A DNA stretch of 64,000 nt. It comes from Ceratobasidium sp. AG-K (lineage: Eukaryota; Basidiomycota; Agaricomycetes; Cantharellales; Ceratobasidiaceae). The stretch lies in contig JAWNGF010000001.1 of NCBI GenBank assembly GCA_037039685.1, forward strand, positions 6,510,001 through 6,574,000. Reading direction: 5' to 3'. Position numbers and translations under genes: made by a program. The stretch's first letter is position 1. The number at the start of each line of letters is the position of its first letter. Below, in pieces: positions 44,909 to 58,389 of the stretch. The notes below the pieces were generated by a model. That model had not been told where the DNA came from, did not search any database, and worked only from the letters and a program-made list of their open reading frames with translations.

Positions 44909-47900
44909 TATATGTAATTTTTCCTCCTAACTGTACGATAGTGATCTATCGCAGGCTCACATTGATTCTATTATGCAACAACAGCACCATTACCAATATT
45001 GAAATGCTGAATACACTCTATTCGAGCAATAAATTTGTAGCCTTATCATTTTGCACATAATACCGTTGTAAATCCGACAACATTTTCAAGTAAAAAATCG
45101 TTGAAGTTCCTTGTTTTGATCACAAAATGCTTTCTCTTGCTCACTAGACCGCGTTGTAAAACTATGTACAATCAACACTCGGGTGGTCCAGTAATTGTTA
45201 GTTTTGAAATGCACAATAGGATGGCCACCAATCGCCAAAAGCCTTCAAGTTTCCAAACTCTGACTTGATAGAGCATCAAATCTAGTTTCTTATTATCTTG
45301 TGGTAATATACATGTTGACGAGTAGAATTATGCAGCTCAATGGAATTGAAATCAAAGACCAGTCTGTCCACACTGGTATATGCACGTAATCCATACCCGG
45401 GTCGATTGCAATTTCAGTCTGAAATTATCACACTGGATCTAGGTTAGCACTAAGTTTGTGGTGGGTAGTCTGGCTCACCTCAACACCACAGCTCGCAACC
45501 ACTGCAAATGCGGTGGGAACCCTATGTAGTCACTACCAGGGAGGTAGAGACTTGATAGCTTGCGCTTTAATAGGACCCAGGGCTCTCTCATCAGTATCCG
45601 GTTCCTTGTTGCTAGATACCAACTCTCACTGCTTGTACCACCAGCCTCCGTTGTCAACCGGAATATCATTTGCTAAGAAACCATCAGCATTGATACCTTG
45701 ATACCTGAGTTTCAGTATGAGCCTGGTTGTGCACCTTCCGAAGTACAGATTAGATTTTTGTCACTTCCGCTGCTTCTGTAGTTTACGAAGTTGTTGTTAG
45801 CATAGAAGATGATTTACTACTGCTAAGACCAGCATTGTAACGCTGAGGGGGGCGAGTAATATGGACCGGACTTTCCACTGCCAGTGACGAGATGGACGGC
45901 GACGAAACAGCCGTTTTTTTCGGTGGTCTTTATACATAGCAAGTGCACGTACCAAGAATACAGACACGACTCAAAGGGTTTCACGAGTCCGAGGACCAAA
46001 GAGATGACAATAACTGTAGGAATGGGCCCAAAGGAGCGACAAAGCGATGAGAAAGAGAAAACACGAAGCACAACTTAAAACATACCAACCAGCTAGGTCA
46101 CTAAGCTCCGGCGCTATGCCTTTGGGACCCGAGAAGTGTCCTTGTATTGAAGGACGGCATCGACGACATTCACACATAATCAATGATCGAACCTTGATGC
46201 ATAATTTTATCAACTATTAAACCCCCTTATGTGCCTTTGGATTTCCTCTGAGGGTTTGATAAGGCTTTCAAGCCCACCCTAAACTTGTATTATGAATGAT
46301 CCCATTGGGGGACCATATTATCGCCCCTAACATGTATTCTAATGGGTCTTGGGAATAGCAATCGTGACGTTGTTCGGTAACTGGTTACACTCCGCTGAAA
46401 TCTCGAATAACCGTGTTGGTATTGGGTAATCCGCCCAATTTGTCTCCATCTTCCGGCCATTTTGCCGATGTTTGCAGCAAGATTTCGCAAACGCTATTTG
46501 AGTGAGACAAGGTTCTTGTTCTAAGCGTTAGTTTCAAGTCGTTAGCCGACTGGGAAGTGTACAGAACGAATTTGAAGTACAACCGATTTAGGTACACAAG
46601 CTATTGTAACTCAACAAGTCTCGCGCTTGCATAATGGGGCGGTCAGCTATACAATAACTCCGGACTCGGCGAATGATACCGTTGCGCAATGAAATTAATT
46701 TGTGTGGATTCGAAAAATAGACCGAGGTGTTACCCTATCTACGGAGCTCATTCAGAAGCACTGGTGGCGAAACGAGCACCGAACTCAGTCACCAAGAGTG
46801 TGAACCCGGGATTAGGCTTCTAGGTTGATTGGGCGTGAATAATGCAGGTCTCGGAAACTTTTTGACGGATGGATTCGCGCTTCGACTTTCAATAATGTGA
46901 TATATTTCATCCCTCCAACTCCAGCTTGGGTCCAGAGAAACGTTCAAAGTACCAGGAATCCGGAAGATCCAAGACCGGTTGATGATAAAAATACGAGCCC
47001 GAGAGTAGCGAATAAGATAAGATAATGGGAGGCACCAGGAATCCGTAGAAGTCGAATGTTTGTTGGGTGAGCCGTCGCCAATGCAAGGAAGGGCCTCGCA
47101 AAGTTAGACGTTTCGCCAGCGAGGATGAGTCAGCAATTTGGAAATGAGTGAATAGGACCTTGATCCACTCGACCATCAAGGATTTACAAAACGCCATTCT
47201 GGGCGCAGAGGCAAGAGCCCAGTGCATCGAGCGATACTGAGATAGAGCGCCACAAAATGGAGGAATACTTACTTCCGGTACGCTTGTTACTTTTCTTATT
47301 GACTTGGTTGATGTTCGCACAGGACCAAGGTCTCACGAGCACCCTCAACGGCTGGTCCATAACATTTCTCACACCATGTTAGATATGGTCATTCCACTAG
47401 TTTATTGGGTCTCTGGAGGGTGGGTACTGGGCTGAATTGTCTTAGATCACACTGATATTTCATAGAACACCAGTGTATCGTCCCACATACTAGTCATCCC
47501 GCCCCTCTTACTGCGTCTTGCACCCTGTAGTCAAGCGTGGATCTCCTGCCCCTCCGATCAAACCCACCGAACTCAATCTCTCTCTCTTAGCCACCGTACA
47601 ACGGTCACTAAACCTCCGCCATCGAAGCGACCGCCCTTTGGATGTCAAGGTCCGGACAATTTGCGCGAACGCCTGGCCCTACCATACCCCGATCGTTGGA
47701 GTTTGTGATTTCACACATGTGCTTTGCGGCCCTGGCCGTATACCTTGCTTTCCTCTATTCTACGCAATTATGAAACCATCAGCAAATCCGACTCTGGTGT
47801 AAATTAAGGAACCAACCGGTTCGAAGTGAGTACGTCCAAGGCGATCTGCTTGAATACTTGGAAATTAGCGTCTGGCACCTACTCAGTTCCCGGGAACGCG

Positions 47901-50448
47901 AAGGAAAGCAATTTTGGTCTCCGCATTATCGTACTTGCTATAATCCCACTAACACGATAGGCTGATTTGCTCCGGCTCTGTTCATTCCCCCCTCACTTCA
48001 CGTAGGACTAGAGCCACCGCCGAACTTGACCCGGGTGTCATTCCAGCGAGGTCGGCTTCAAATTGGGCGTGTCCAAGGCTATCCATCTAAACATCTTGCA
48101 AGGGACACGCGGTCGACGTATGGGATGACTAGGGAGTATCCAGTCCCAGAGGTGAGGGAAGCTGTTTCTATTTCAACGCAGCCGTGCTTTCTTTGGAACC
48201 TGGCTCGCTGTGGACCCGTTTCACCCTTACTGCCGTCTCGGTAGCTTCACGCTAAATTTACCGTCAGATATGTGATCAATTCATGGTCCACAGCGCTTCC
48301 CTACACGAATTCGAGTATCCAGCCCGCCAGGTCATGGGTCCATCCAAACCGGCTACTTTTATCCCAACCAAGTCGGGGCCACTTGGTCCGACCCACCAGC
48401 CCATTCCTTCAAGTTGAGCCCAAGCCCACTGAGAGGATGCACTTCTTCTCCCCAATCTCCCACCCGCCTCGCCCCACCACATCCCGCCATTCAAAATACT
48501 TCGTCACTTATAGATAAGTCAGCTATTCGGACACGCATGTAACCTCTATCCTCTTCCAAGCGAACCCCGTTGACCCCAAATGGACCTAGTTATCGCTCGC
48601 GAAAGGACTCTCTCGCGACTTTGACGATCTCAGGATGGTGAAGGCCGCCCTGACTATCTACGTCAGCTTGTGCAACCGCATCAACGACACCTATATCAGT
48701 TATACCATGACGCCGCCCACATTTTGTCCAACGCGCTTAGGTTACTATATATTTCGGCGGTGCGATGGAACGTAGTTTCTTGTCGAATTTCCCCACACGG
48801 ATTCCGGAGTGGCTCGTAGTATCAAGCCTATCGCCACGGTTGTGCTAACCACCAGACACCTCTGGCCCGTGCCACAAAGTGCCTTTCAATTCCTTGTATA
48901 TAATTCCGACGCTCCCTTGTGATCATCAGATTCGGACTACTCAACTCTTCCTCTCCGTTTGCGCTCGCGACCACGATAGAGGGCAGCGGTTGATTCGGTA
49001 GTCAAACTCAAATATGAGGATTGCTTTACATATAGTCTGCTTCCTGGAAGCCATGATGGCAGGCAATTCACGTGAAATACTCGGTTATAGCATCGGGAAC
49101 AAATTTCCTGCTACGCATACAACCAGCTACCAACTGCAAACCAGACGACCGAGGTTGACCTCGCTTTTGGTGCTTCTGCCTAATACCGAGTGACATCGAG
49201 GTGCGCTTAGATAAGCGTCAAGGTCGTTCTCACCTCGCTGTTTCCTTGTCAAGTATTATCCTATCACGCCGACTCTTGATATTCACCTTAGGGTTCGAGG
49301 CTTACACAACCCTCGAAGTTTTGACAGCGAGGTCGAGGTGACCTCGTCCGACCTCGATTCCAACACTAAAATCACCAGAGTCTGTGTCTCTATACCCGCT
49401 GACAGAAGCAAAACTTGAGACACGAAAATACGTTTCAAGGTAGCGTCGATCGAACAATTACCATAAAAGGACTTATGAACAAGACAAATAACTGATAGCG
49501 GGACCACCGCGGGGCCGGTACAATATGTTTATCCGTGGACAGCTGTGGGGTAAAACTTAGCGCGTCATGCTGTGCGCTATGATCGATGACGGGTAATTGT
49601 ACACTTCCGTGTACTTGCAAACGAGGTCGGGGGTTTACCTAGGTTTGAGAAGTCGGTGGTCGTGTTGGTTGCTGGGCTTGGAGACTGATCCGACGCTGGT
49701 CAAAGAGGATATCTGAATAGGTTGTTGCGCCACTCCAGCCTCCAGTCAAAAGATCAAATTGGCCAAACGTTGTGGTGAATAGGAATTCAATGCGGTACTC
49801 AGGTCTGGCACGCATAGATCTGCCCGAGTTGTATGCGTACCTTTGAGTGTAAAATTCCTACACGACCAATCGAACCGCAGGATGGTTAGATTTATTTGCC
49901 TATCCAGCGATAGGGCAAGGCTGAACTATTCAAACACACCTGAACTACAGTGAATACCATCCTAACAATTGCATATCGCGTTTATAGAAACACAAATTCA
50001 CATTTCAAGTTATGGTTCTAGTCAGGGGCTCGAACATTCCCACGCCCAGATCAGACAATCAGGCTAGACCCGCCCATCAGATGAGATACGGCCTCGGGAC
50101 AAGAGTCCAGCCGCGAGTGGGACTGAGCAAGGCGCCTGGCGTGAATGGCTGGGTGGAGTCGTGCCGGGATCCGAGTGATACGTCACAAAAGACAAGACAA
50201 GTTGTGGGAAATCCCGGGGTCAGTGCGGCGCTTCGGGAAGGAATCGGAGAAGATGAGGTCATAGTGGATCCTGCACCCGTCAAGTCGGACAGTAACTCGC
50301 AAAGAGCACAAGGGTACTGCGACTCGATCCCGACCCGGAACACTCGTAACGCACGTCAAGCGGGGGTCATTTACCCAAAAGGGTGAGTCAGCAATTGGCA
50401 ACCGAGGAGATCACGTGGTAACATGTGTTTGTGGGCTTCAAGTTGACC
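44909..50448. other. Gene-poor interval
   Basis: About 5.5 kb without a supportable gene. The first kilobase is AT-rich. Several frames of 60-137 codons exist (for example 46907-47320 minus and 50012-50386 plus), but none has a recognised motif, signal peptide or convincing splice context. Around 49150-49340 and 49620 the words GAGGTCG/CGACCTC recur in both orientations, including GAGGTCGAGGTGACCTCG, suggesting a decayed inverted repeat. The last 400 bp must include the promoter of the KIN1-like kinase. Confidence 0.5.
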
Positions 50449-53400
50449 ATGGCCGACGACGAGTTTCCCCGGGGACTGCACAACCAAGCACTGAGCACGG
50501 TGGCCGAGGACGGGCAAGCCACACCATCGCACGGGGGAACCGTCACAGCGGGTGAGCCACCACGGCTTGGTCATGGGTGTAGCTAACTGGGGCCAGGGCA
50601 CGAATACGAGATGCACATTGAGAAACCCAAAGACAAGCTCCCGACACCGGCCGAGGCGCCCGCTGCCAGGCCACGTGCGGTGAACCCGGCGGCGATTGCG
50701 GCGAGGCGGCCCGTGTCGATGCCGCCGCAGTCGTCGGCCCAGGCGGCTGCGCTTGCCGAGCGGATGTCGGTGGACGAGAATCGAGAGCGGGAAAAGGAAA
50801 AGCGCAAGCCGGCGGAAAAGTCGCGTGGGCGGGTGTTGGGCGACTATGTGCTGACCAAGACGCTCGGCGCAGGCAGCATGGGCAAGGTCAAGTTGGCGGT
50901 GCACACTCCGACGGGCCAGAAGGTGAGACTACTGGTTGTATTTTACTTGTGCTGATACTGCGTAGCTGGCGATTAAAATCGTACCGCGCGTGTCGACCCA
51001 CAACAATGGCCAGCCAATGACCGCCTCGCAGCTGGCCAAGGCGCAGGCAAAAGACGCCAGCAAAGAGATCCGCCACATCCGCGAGGCGGCGCTCTCGATG
51101 CTGCTCTACCATCCATATATCTGTGGCATGCGCGAAATAATCACCCATCCTGGGCACTATTACATGGTCACCGAATACGTCGACGGCGGCCAGATGCTCG
51201 ACTATATCATCTCCCACGGCCGACTCCGGGAACGCGCCGCCCGCAAGTTCGCACGTCAGATCGGGTCGGCCCTTGAATACTGCCACAAGAACAACGTCGT
51301 CCACCGCGACCTCAAAATCGAAAATATCCTGATTTCGCAAACCGGAAACATCAAGATTATCGATTTTGGACTGAGCAACTTGTACAACCCCGAGGACCAC
51401 CTCAGCACGTTTTGCGGCAGTCTCTACTTTGCCGCCCCAGAGCTGTTGAATGCCAAGCCCTATACTGGCCCTGAAGTCGACGTGTGGTCGTTTGGTGTCG
51501 TGTTGTACGTGCTCGTGTGTGGCAAGGTTCCGTTTGACGATCAGTCCATGCCCGCCCTCCATGCCAAGATCAAGCGCGGCCTGTTTGACTCGCCCATGTG
51601 GCTCTCCCAAGGTACGTCCTCAGCTAATAACACAACTAAAGCTAACAATTTGTAGAATGCAAACACATCCTCTCGCGCATGCTCGTCACCAACCCCACCC
51701 TCCGCGCCCCCCTCTCCGAAGTCCTTAACCACCCCTGGATGATCCGCTCATTCGGACACCCACCCGACCCCCACCTCGTCCCGCGTGAACCTCTCACGAT
51801 CCCCGAACTCGACCCCGCCGTCATTCGGGAAATGACTGGATTCGAGTTTGGCACCCCCGAGACGATCCATGCCGACTTGATCCGCGTGTTGAGCGGTGAC
51901 CGGTACAAGCACGCCGTCGAGCGCTGGCGGCGGACCCGCGCCGGCGAGAGCGGCTCGAGTCTAGGCCTGGATACCGTCACTCCCGCGGCAACTTCGACTA
52001 CTTTGAGCGTACCAAGCACGAGCGCGAGCACTGAACCTTCCACACCCAAGTCCCGTTCAAAGCGGTTCTCCGGCTTCGACTTTTACCGTAAAAAATTCCT
52101 CGCCTCGCCACCGCCCCCAACACCCGCCCCCGCCCCCATCATCCCCGAAACCACACCCGTCAAGGACGCCGAACCCGATCCAACGCGGGGCTTCCATCCC
52201 CTCATCTCGATTTATTACTTGGTGCGGGAAAGGATGGAGCGGGAACGCATGTACGGACCCGGCAGGTTCGCGAGTTCCCAGTTGAGTCTTGGTGAAGCGG
52301 GCTATGCGCAGCCTGTCCCCCATTTAGCTGCCCCTCCTGCATCGCACGTTTCCGGAACGTCGTATGACCCTGGTGCAGTCCCCACTACTCCCACCACAAC
52401 TGTTGGACCCGTTCCGCGCGCGAGGGCCAAGGACGGTGAGGGTGTCCCCTCGCCTGTTCCCTCGCCTACGCCTACGGGGGGCATGAGCGTTCCTAAACCG
52501 GCGTCGCATAGGCGGAGCCACTCGTTGAGTCAGAAACCACGCGCGTTTGAGCAGGAGCCTCCACGGACGGCGGGGCCGGCGGTTGGGACGTTTAAGCAGG
52601 CTGAGAGGATTAGGGAGGAGGGTGCGGAGGAGGAGGGGGATTCCGAGGGTGAGTCGAGGTTTTTTTTTGGGCGGTTGGAGTTGGCTCGATTGTCCTCTTG
52701 CCTCGGTTCGCGATTCTTATTTCGCGATAATTGGTTCTTATTTCGATTTAATTATTCTCGGTTCCTTGATCGACTGGCCTTGATCCAACTATTCCCCATT
52801 CGCTCGATTTCTAACTCGGTTACGCATCGCTAACTCGAACATAGGCACCGAACTAGGAATCCTCCCACCCGAGTCGCGCCCCGTCCCCGAGCTCGCCTCT
52901 CCGCGCGCATCCTCGCTCGCCCGCAGGTTCGGCTCGCTCCTCGGCGGAACAGCAGCCTCGAAACGCGTAAGCTCGCTCATTGAACGCGAACGTCCCGAAA
53001 AAGACGCCGACGCCAAGTCCGCCAAATCTGCCGAAGTCCCGTCGACTCCTCCTGTCATGGCATCTGCGAGTGGAGGAATCGGGAACCATCGGCGTGCGGC
53101 GACGGTTACGGATTCGACGTCGGCGAGTGTGGGACGCAAGCATGAGCGGAGGGGAAGTTTGCAGGCTGGGGCTGGGAATGAACTTGTTCGGCCTAAAACG
53201 GCGGGGGATGGCTCAACGAGGGAAAAGGTGGAAGAGGAAAAGGGAGACAAGGTCGAGTCGGGGAGTGAGGATGTCAAGCCTGTGTACCTCAAAGGTCTCT
53301 TTAGGTGGGTCCCCATCGTTTGGACTCGAGCGGGCGCTAACGGGTTGATAGCGTCGCGACGACATCGACGAAACCCGCACACGTGATCAAGGCGGATGTC

Positions 53401-54041
53401 AAGCGCGTGTTGGACAGGATGCAGGTCCAGCACCGCGAGATCCGGGGCGGGTTCGAGTGTATCCACGTTCCGAGTATCGACCTCACCTCGCTCGCGCCTA
53501 CAGCCGACGGCGAACCTCGACGCAGTGTCGTCCGCAAAGGCAGTCGGATTTCGTTTGGCAAAAAGGGCGAGGAACGCAAAGCCACGGTCGACGAGAAGAA
53601 ACCCGAGGAAAAGAAGCCCGAGGACAAGAAACTGGACGAGAAGAAACCCGAGGGCAAGGAAGTCCCCACGAGCCGCTCGAGTCTGTCGTTTGGCGGACCT
53701 CGGCCAGACCCCAATTCGAACCCGGCCTCGCCCAATCGAACCAAGTTTTTACCCCCCATCCCGCGCGACTTTGTCGAAAAGGGACAGGGCCAACCGGTCA
53801 CACCCGAAACGGCCGAGGACGTGTGGGAGAATGGGACGGCCAACGAGTTGTGTGTCAGGTTTGAGATTAGCATCGTCAAGGTGAGCTCCTCGTTTTTTTT
53901 AAAAAAATGATTATACGAGGTACTGACGATTCGCAGGTCCCGCTTTTGCCATTGCACGGCATCCAATTCCGACGTGTCGGCGGGGACGGGTGGCAGTACC
54001 AAATGCTCGCCCGACGCGTGCTCACCGAGCTCAAACTCTAG
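50449..54041 (+). CDS. KIN1: KIN1/MARK-type serine/threonine protein kinase
   Basis: Large kinase of the KIN1/KIN2/MARK (PAR-1) family, which acts on polarised growth and secretion at the plasma membrane. The N-terminal region is basic and Pro/Ala-rich; the kinase domain starts at [22 protein letters not shown] and includes [21 protein letters not shown] and the activation segment [14 protein letters not shown] with the LKB1-type Thr. After it come HPWMIRSF, a long Ser/Pro-rich linker, a charged repeat ([10 protein letters not shown], about 53595-53660), and a C-terminal KA1 domain ([15 protein letters not shown]...[23 protein letters not shown]...[12 protein letters not shown]). Exon 1 begins [10 protein letters not shown] at 50449; the stop is TAG 54039-54041. 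One intron (about 52650-52843) is near 200 bp, far longer than the others. Confidence 0.9.
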
Positions 54042-54667
54042 ATTCATTTCTATTCTTGTCACGAAACGCGCTTTTTTACTCATGATTATACCGGTTTTTA
54101 CACTTAGTTTAGTATTTTTTTTTGTCGTTGGTGCAATCGATTCGCGTGGTGTGTATACCTACGCCGTAATATGCAGCTCACTGTTGGAGACGAGCAATGC
54201 TTTAATTTTTGGTGGCCCAGTTCAATTTATTGTGCTGTTGCACCGCGTACCTTGTGGAAGTAGAATGCGTACGCATTGGAGAATCCAGGGAACGGCCGTA
54301 GGCACATGGATATTTCTCACAGAGATGGTGATCCAAAGAGGAAACAGGCAGAGAAGGCGAAAACAAAGTGACTGCTAACCACGCTATACTTTGTTCTCAA
54401 AAATGTTCAACTAGCTATGTGACCATAAGGTCAAACCGCCAGTAGCCTAAGCCAAAAAAAGAATCGTCTACTGTATGTACGAATCATGTGATGCGTATGT
54501 ATGCGCCGCATTCCACAGGGATGTTCAATCCCGTACTCTGAGCGCTCGTGACAAAACTAGAGCTACGGAGAGAGGCGAAAATCAGGATCACATACCATCC
54601 AGTTGTTCCCTTAATATGTTCGGGCTTGATTCCCAAATCCCTCTTGGCTTCGACCTCCATGGACAAA

Positions 54668-54930
54668 TCAGAGCTTCAAGCGGACCAGGAGCACCTCGAT
54701 CTTGCACGCGTACTCCGTTCCCCTAAATTCTTCTAGCAGCGGGTAAATATCAGTTCTGGTTAAACCTGTTGCACGCCAGCACCGCTTTTACCAATTAGCT
54801 GTCAGGACACAACAGCATGAATAAGTAGTGACTTACAATAGCCACCTTGTTGTAGTGTCGTCACAGCTTCGGACAAACGACCACTTCGATCAAGTAGGGT
54901 TTCTGGTGAATGGCTACATGTCTCCTGCTA
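54668..54930 (-). CDS. Possible C-terminal exons of an unidentified gene
   Basis: Two minus-strand segments join through a 71-bp GT-AG interval into LLDRSGRLSEAVTTLQQGGY-C-LTRTDIYPLLEEF...KIEVLLVRLKL, ending at TGA 54668-54670. The first part reads like an ACT-type regulatory fold (LxDRxGxLxEAVxxL), but similarity is too thin for a name. The remaining upstream exons are not visible before the oxidase gene at 55059, so this may be a relic or chance. Confidence 0.22.
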
Positions 54931-55058
54931 GATTGGGAGCGATACCTTGGTGGGGATGGGGTATGAACCTGCAAGAGGTGACTGATTCTATCGCACAACA
55001 CGCGGGCCAAAGGTACAGCTATTTCATGTCAATTATGTTGTTGGTGTACTACAAACAT

Positions 55059-57283
55059 TTAGGCAGAAACCTCCACAGTGCTAAATTCAGCAAGTTGCAG
55101 GGTCTTGCTAATCTGCAACTGTTTAATGAGCAGTCGCTCCGAGACTACAAAGTCGGGGTGCCATCGCGCAATAAATTCCTTGACTAGATCTTTCTCGCCT
55201 TCTTCGTCATCTTTTCCCTCTTCGCCTTTGGTTTCGCCTCCCCTGCTCCTGTCCCAGGTCACCTTTGGGCTCAACTCGAGCAACTGACGTACGCCGCGTT
55301 GCGCACTCTCAAGCGCGCCCGCCACCCAGCTATTTTGTTGTAGGTTGGTCTGAAACACCCAGCATAAGGGTTTGCAAACTCACCCGTGAATTGTACTAAT
55401 CGTTTCTCCGACAAAGTACACGTGTCCTCCAGCTGCTGGTCGGCTCAGCGCACAATAAAACTGCTGATACTGAGTTGGCCCAAAAAGTCCAAAGGCGCCT
55501 ATCGGAGGAGAGGTTAAAAGCAAGTACGTGTATGAACTGCTTCATCAGACCTACCCATGGATTCCGGACGGTGAGTCCAATCCCACGGATACATTTCCTC
55601 GAATTGTTCGTGCAAGAACTCAGAACTGAGACCATGGACATAGGCAAGGTCCTCAAGCATCAGCTCCTTTAGACGCTCTTGGGCCGCAGTACCAGGCCCT
55701 TGCATCAATGCACTAAGTGACACGGCATCCTGAGCTAGGGAACAAATATCTCAGCCAAGTGTCTCATAAGAAAAAATAATTGAAGGTTACTCCAGGAATA
55801 GCTTGCAATTAGTACAGTTGACTCCTGATTTCCGTAGGAGGGGTACACTATCGTTCGAGCGAGCCTATCCGTCATGCTCTGGCCTCCGCTGATGTCCTCT
55901 TTCGCCCACCAAGCAGTCTTGAACTTGATGCCAATCTTGCAGGAGGGACCAACCGATGCTAGACGTAGGGCGTTTCGCTGCTGATAATCGAGCTCGCAGG
56001 TCGAAAGATCAATTGTCCGAAGGCAGGGAGGTGGAACGGCAAAAACAACGTGAGAATACTGGGCCTCGAAGGGTTTAGATTTAACATTCGAACCCTCTCC
56101 AGTCGATTCAAGTCCGAAAATGGTGATTTTCTGGTCGTTGGTAGGATCAGATTTATCGTAGACTACCGATGTGACCTGGTGATTTTTCTTGACAAACACG
56201 TTATTCGGGTAATCCGTCTTCAGCTTATCCATCATTGCGTGAATGATATCTTCAGAGCCTCCCCTGTAAGCATCGTAGTGGTTATGTTGCTGTACCTAGT
56301 GCGTTGAATGTAGGAGTCAACTCACTCGACGCAATACCAATCAAGGTCCGATGGGCTTTTCTTATTATATAGGAAGCACAGTTCCTCAAAAACGGTCTCG
56401 CTGTTCATTAGTGAGCCTTGAACTGCATTGGTTTGGTCCCAGAAACTCACGCAAGTGCCCGATCAAACCACCCAGTCCCAAAGCACATGGTTTCCATGTA
56501 GTCGACGGTTGAGGCATCAAACCCGCACTCCATCATCAGGTAACCGCGAGTTGAATAGCGGTCATATTTCAATAGTTCCCTTATACCTGCCTCGCGGTCG
56601 TCAACCAAGCCTTGGATAAAGTGCTCGATGGCGCTGTATAATAGCTCCGAGGGATCCTTTCGTGCATTTTTCGTCGGTACAGCCCCACCGCGGTCAGTCC
56701 CAACGTCAAAAGGGTCCTCTTCGTATGATTTAAGATCCCCTTTTCGATAGCGCTTGAGGTTGTATGCGAGCCAGTTTTGGGGCTCACTAATGTTGTACTT
56801 CGTGAGGGGAAGTTTTAGATAGTCAAGCAACTCGAACGTAGGCTTCATGAGCTTCGTATTAGGAAACCGCATGGCCCCAACGTCCTATTGCACAGGTCAG
56901 TCAGGTGAAGTCGACCCAAGGAACACAAAACCTACAAAATAGTCCCATTTCCCACCACTTTTGAACTTGTGAGTGTAAAGCCGCCCTCCAACACGATCGC
57001 TCGCCTCATAAACATCAACCTCATGATTCACGCCTAGCATCATGGCAGTGAAGAGTCCAGCAACTCCTCCCCCAACAACCGCAATCCTTTTGATGGGAGA
57101 CGTATCAGAGCTATTGCCGTTCCAAGTATCTGGGAGCGAATCCTCCTGAGAGGGGGGAAGCCATGGGCCGGGGGTTGATTGTTCAAGCTGAGCGACGGAG
57201 TGGTGGTAGTCCTTGATCAACTTTTCGCAATAATCACGACGAGCGTCATACGCCTCTGAAAGAATAAGGTTGATACCAGACAT
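55059..57283 (-). CDS. L-amino-acid-oxidase-like flavoprotein
   Basis: FAD-dependent amine oxidase fold. The start codon is at 57281-57283. Exon 1 has an N-terminal helix (EAYDARRDYCEKLIKDY), then the dinucleotide-binding motif IAVVGGGVAGLFTAMML and EASDRVGGRLYTH. Next come DVGAMRFP, a helical substrate-domain part (SAIEHFIQGLVDDREAG), GGSEDIIHAMMDKL, VVFAVPPPCL, IGIKFKTAWW, MYPWDW, AFGLFGPTQYQQF, and the C-terminal FAD motif GGHVYFVGETIS..HGWVAGALESAQRGV. It ends in a charged linker (KGEEGKDDEEGEK) and TAA 55059-55061. No secretion signal is seen, so it is probably intracellular. Substrate not determinable from sequence; fungal relatives oxidise L-amino acids to keto acids, ammonia and hydrogen peroxide. 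Confidence 0.88.
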
Positions 57284-58389
57284 ACGGATACTCGGTTTAT
57301 AGTGCTGAAGTGAGTTGCGGCTGAAAGGAGTTGCCCCAATGTCGACTCATTTTATATCGGTCTGAGGGTTGACTCGGCGTTGTATGGCCAATTTTTTGGG
57401 GTCGTTTGAAGCAGGACAACACCTCTGTGTTCCGTTGTGTTGAGGGTGCTCTGGTGACAGATAGGGGGAGATGGTCAGCCTCCGGGTGCCTCGGTCACAG
57501 CGTCCGGGTCTCACCTTTGCGTCTCGGGAACCTTTACCCCGAGTACCCACAGCGGTTATCATCATCGCGATATTGAGTCATACACTAGTTCATCCGCCGA
57601 ACAACCACACGTGACACTCGCATGACATCCTTTTGGTCTCGAGCACAGCAACTTGAACACCTTGGCTTTGTTGCCAGAAGAATACGATGTGTTGGCTCAT
57701 ATCCTAACGTACTTGCGGTATCGCTCCATCAGCTATCTTGATTCGTCATGGAAGGACAAAAATATTGTCATTGTGGATTGATATTGAGCTCAGGGGGAAA
57801 GTCTGACTTATTTATATTTCACTAGAGGCGTCACGCCTTATAGGTTGTGTATTTAGTAGTGGCGCATGTGAAGAGATGACAAATTACTTGGGTGAACGGC
57901 TTCCATACACCCCTGATTCTCGTAGTTACAGTAATAGATATATAGGACTTCGGTAAGATCTAGACGGAATTCTGGGGTCCCAGCCACATACCTAAGATCT
58001 CAAGCGTGCCTGGCACCAGAGGAGGGTTTGCGGCCACCAACGGTTATCGGTCGACAAAGAATAAAGTTCAAGGAGTACCATTAGTGCCTAATGATTGGCC
58101 GTTCAATGAATATTGCGGAGATCAAACTCTCCAAACCATTCTACAATCCAATACCTGTCCAACGCCAACCCATGTGGTGCGGTTATGATAGGTCCCGTAC
58201 GCATCGTCTCTTTGTGTTGTGACTGCGCACCCGATCTGGTCTACTGTGTTGAAGCGCCGGTGACGAAACCTTCCGAAATAGTGCCTCCTGGCTACGTTGC
58301 CTGATGATTGCCGTTGATATATGCCACGGGTTAACGAAGCGTGGCGCAAGTGCCCCTTGTCGGACACGAAATGAGCGCCCGGCTACTCG
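57284..58389. other. Intergenic region upstream of the oxidase
   Basis: About 1.1 kb; no gene supported. It contains the promoter of the oxidase gene and normal CpG content, in contrast to the following block. Confidence 0.5.

Noticed and set aside
46907..47320. 137-codon minus-strand frame
   Set aside because: No domain, no convincing splice or start context, in a gene-poor AT-rich region.
50012..50386. 124-codon frame upstream of the kinase
   Set aside because: No recognised motif, unusual composition, located in the expected promoter region; not enough support for a gene.
50888..51610. 240-codon minus-strand frame
   Set aside because: Antisense shadow of the kinase domain caused by strong third-position C/G bias.
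53337..54083. 248-codon minus-strand frame
   Set aside because: Antisense shadow of the KA1-side exons of the kinase gene.
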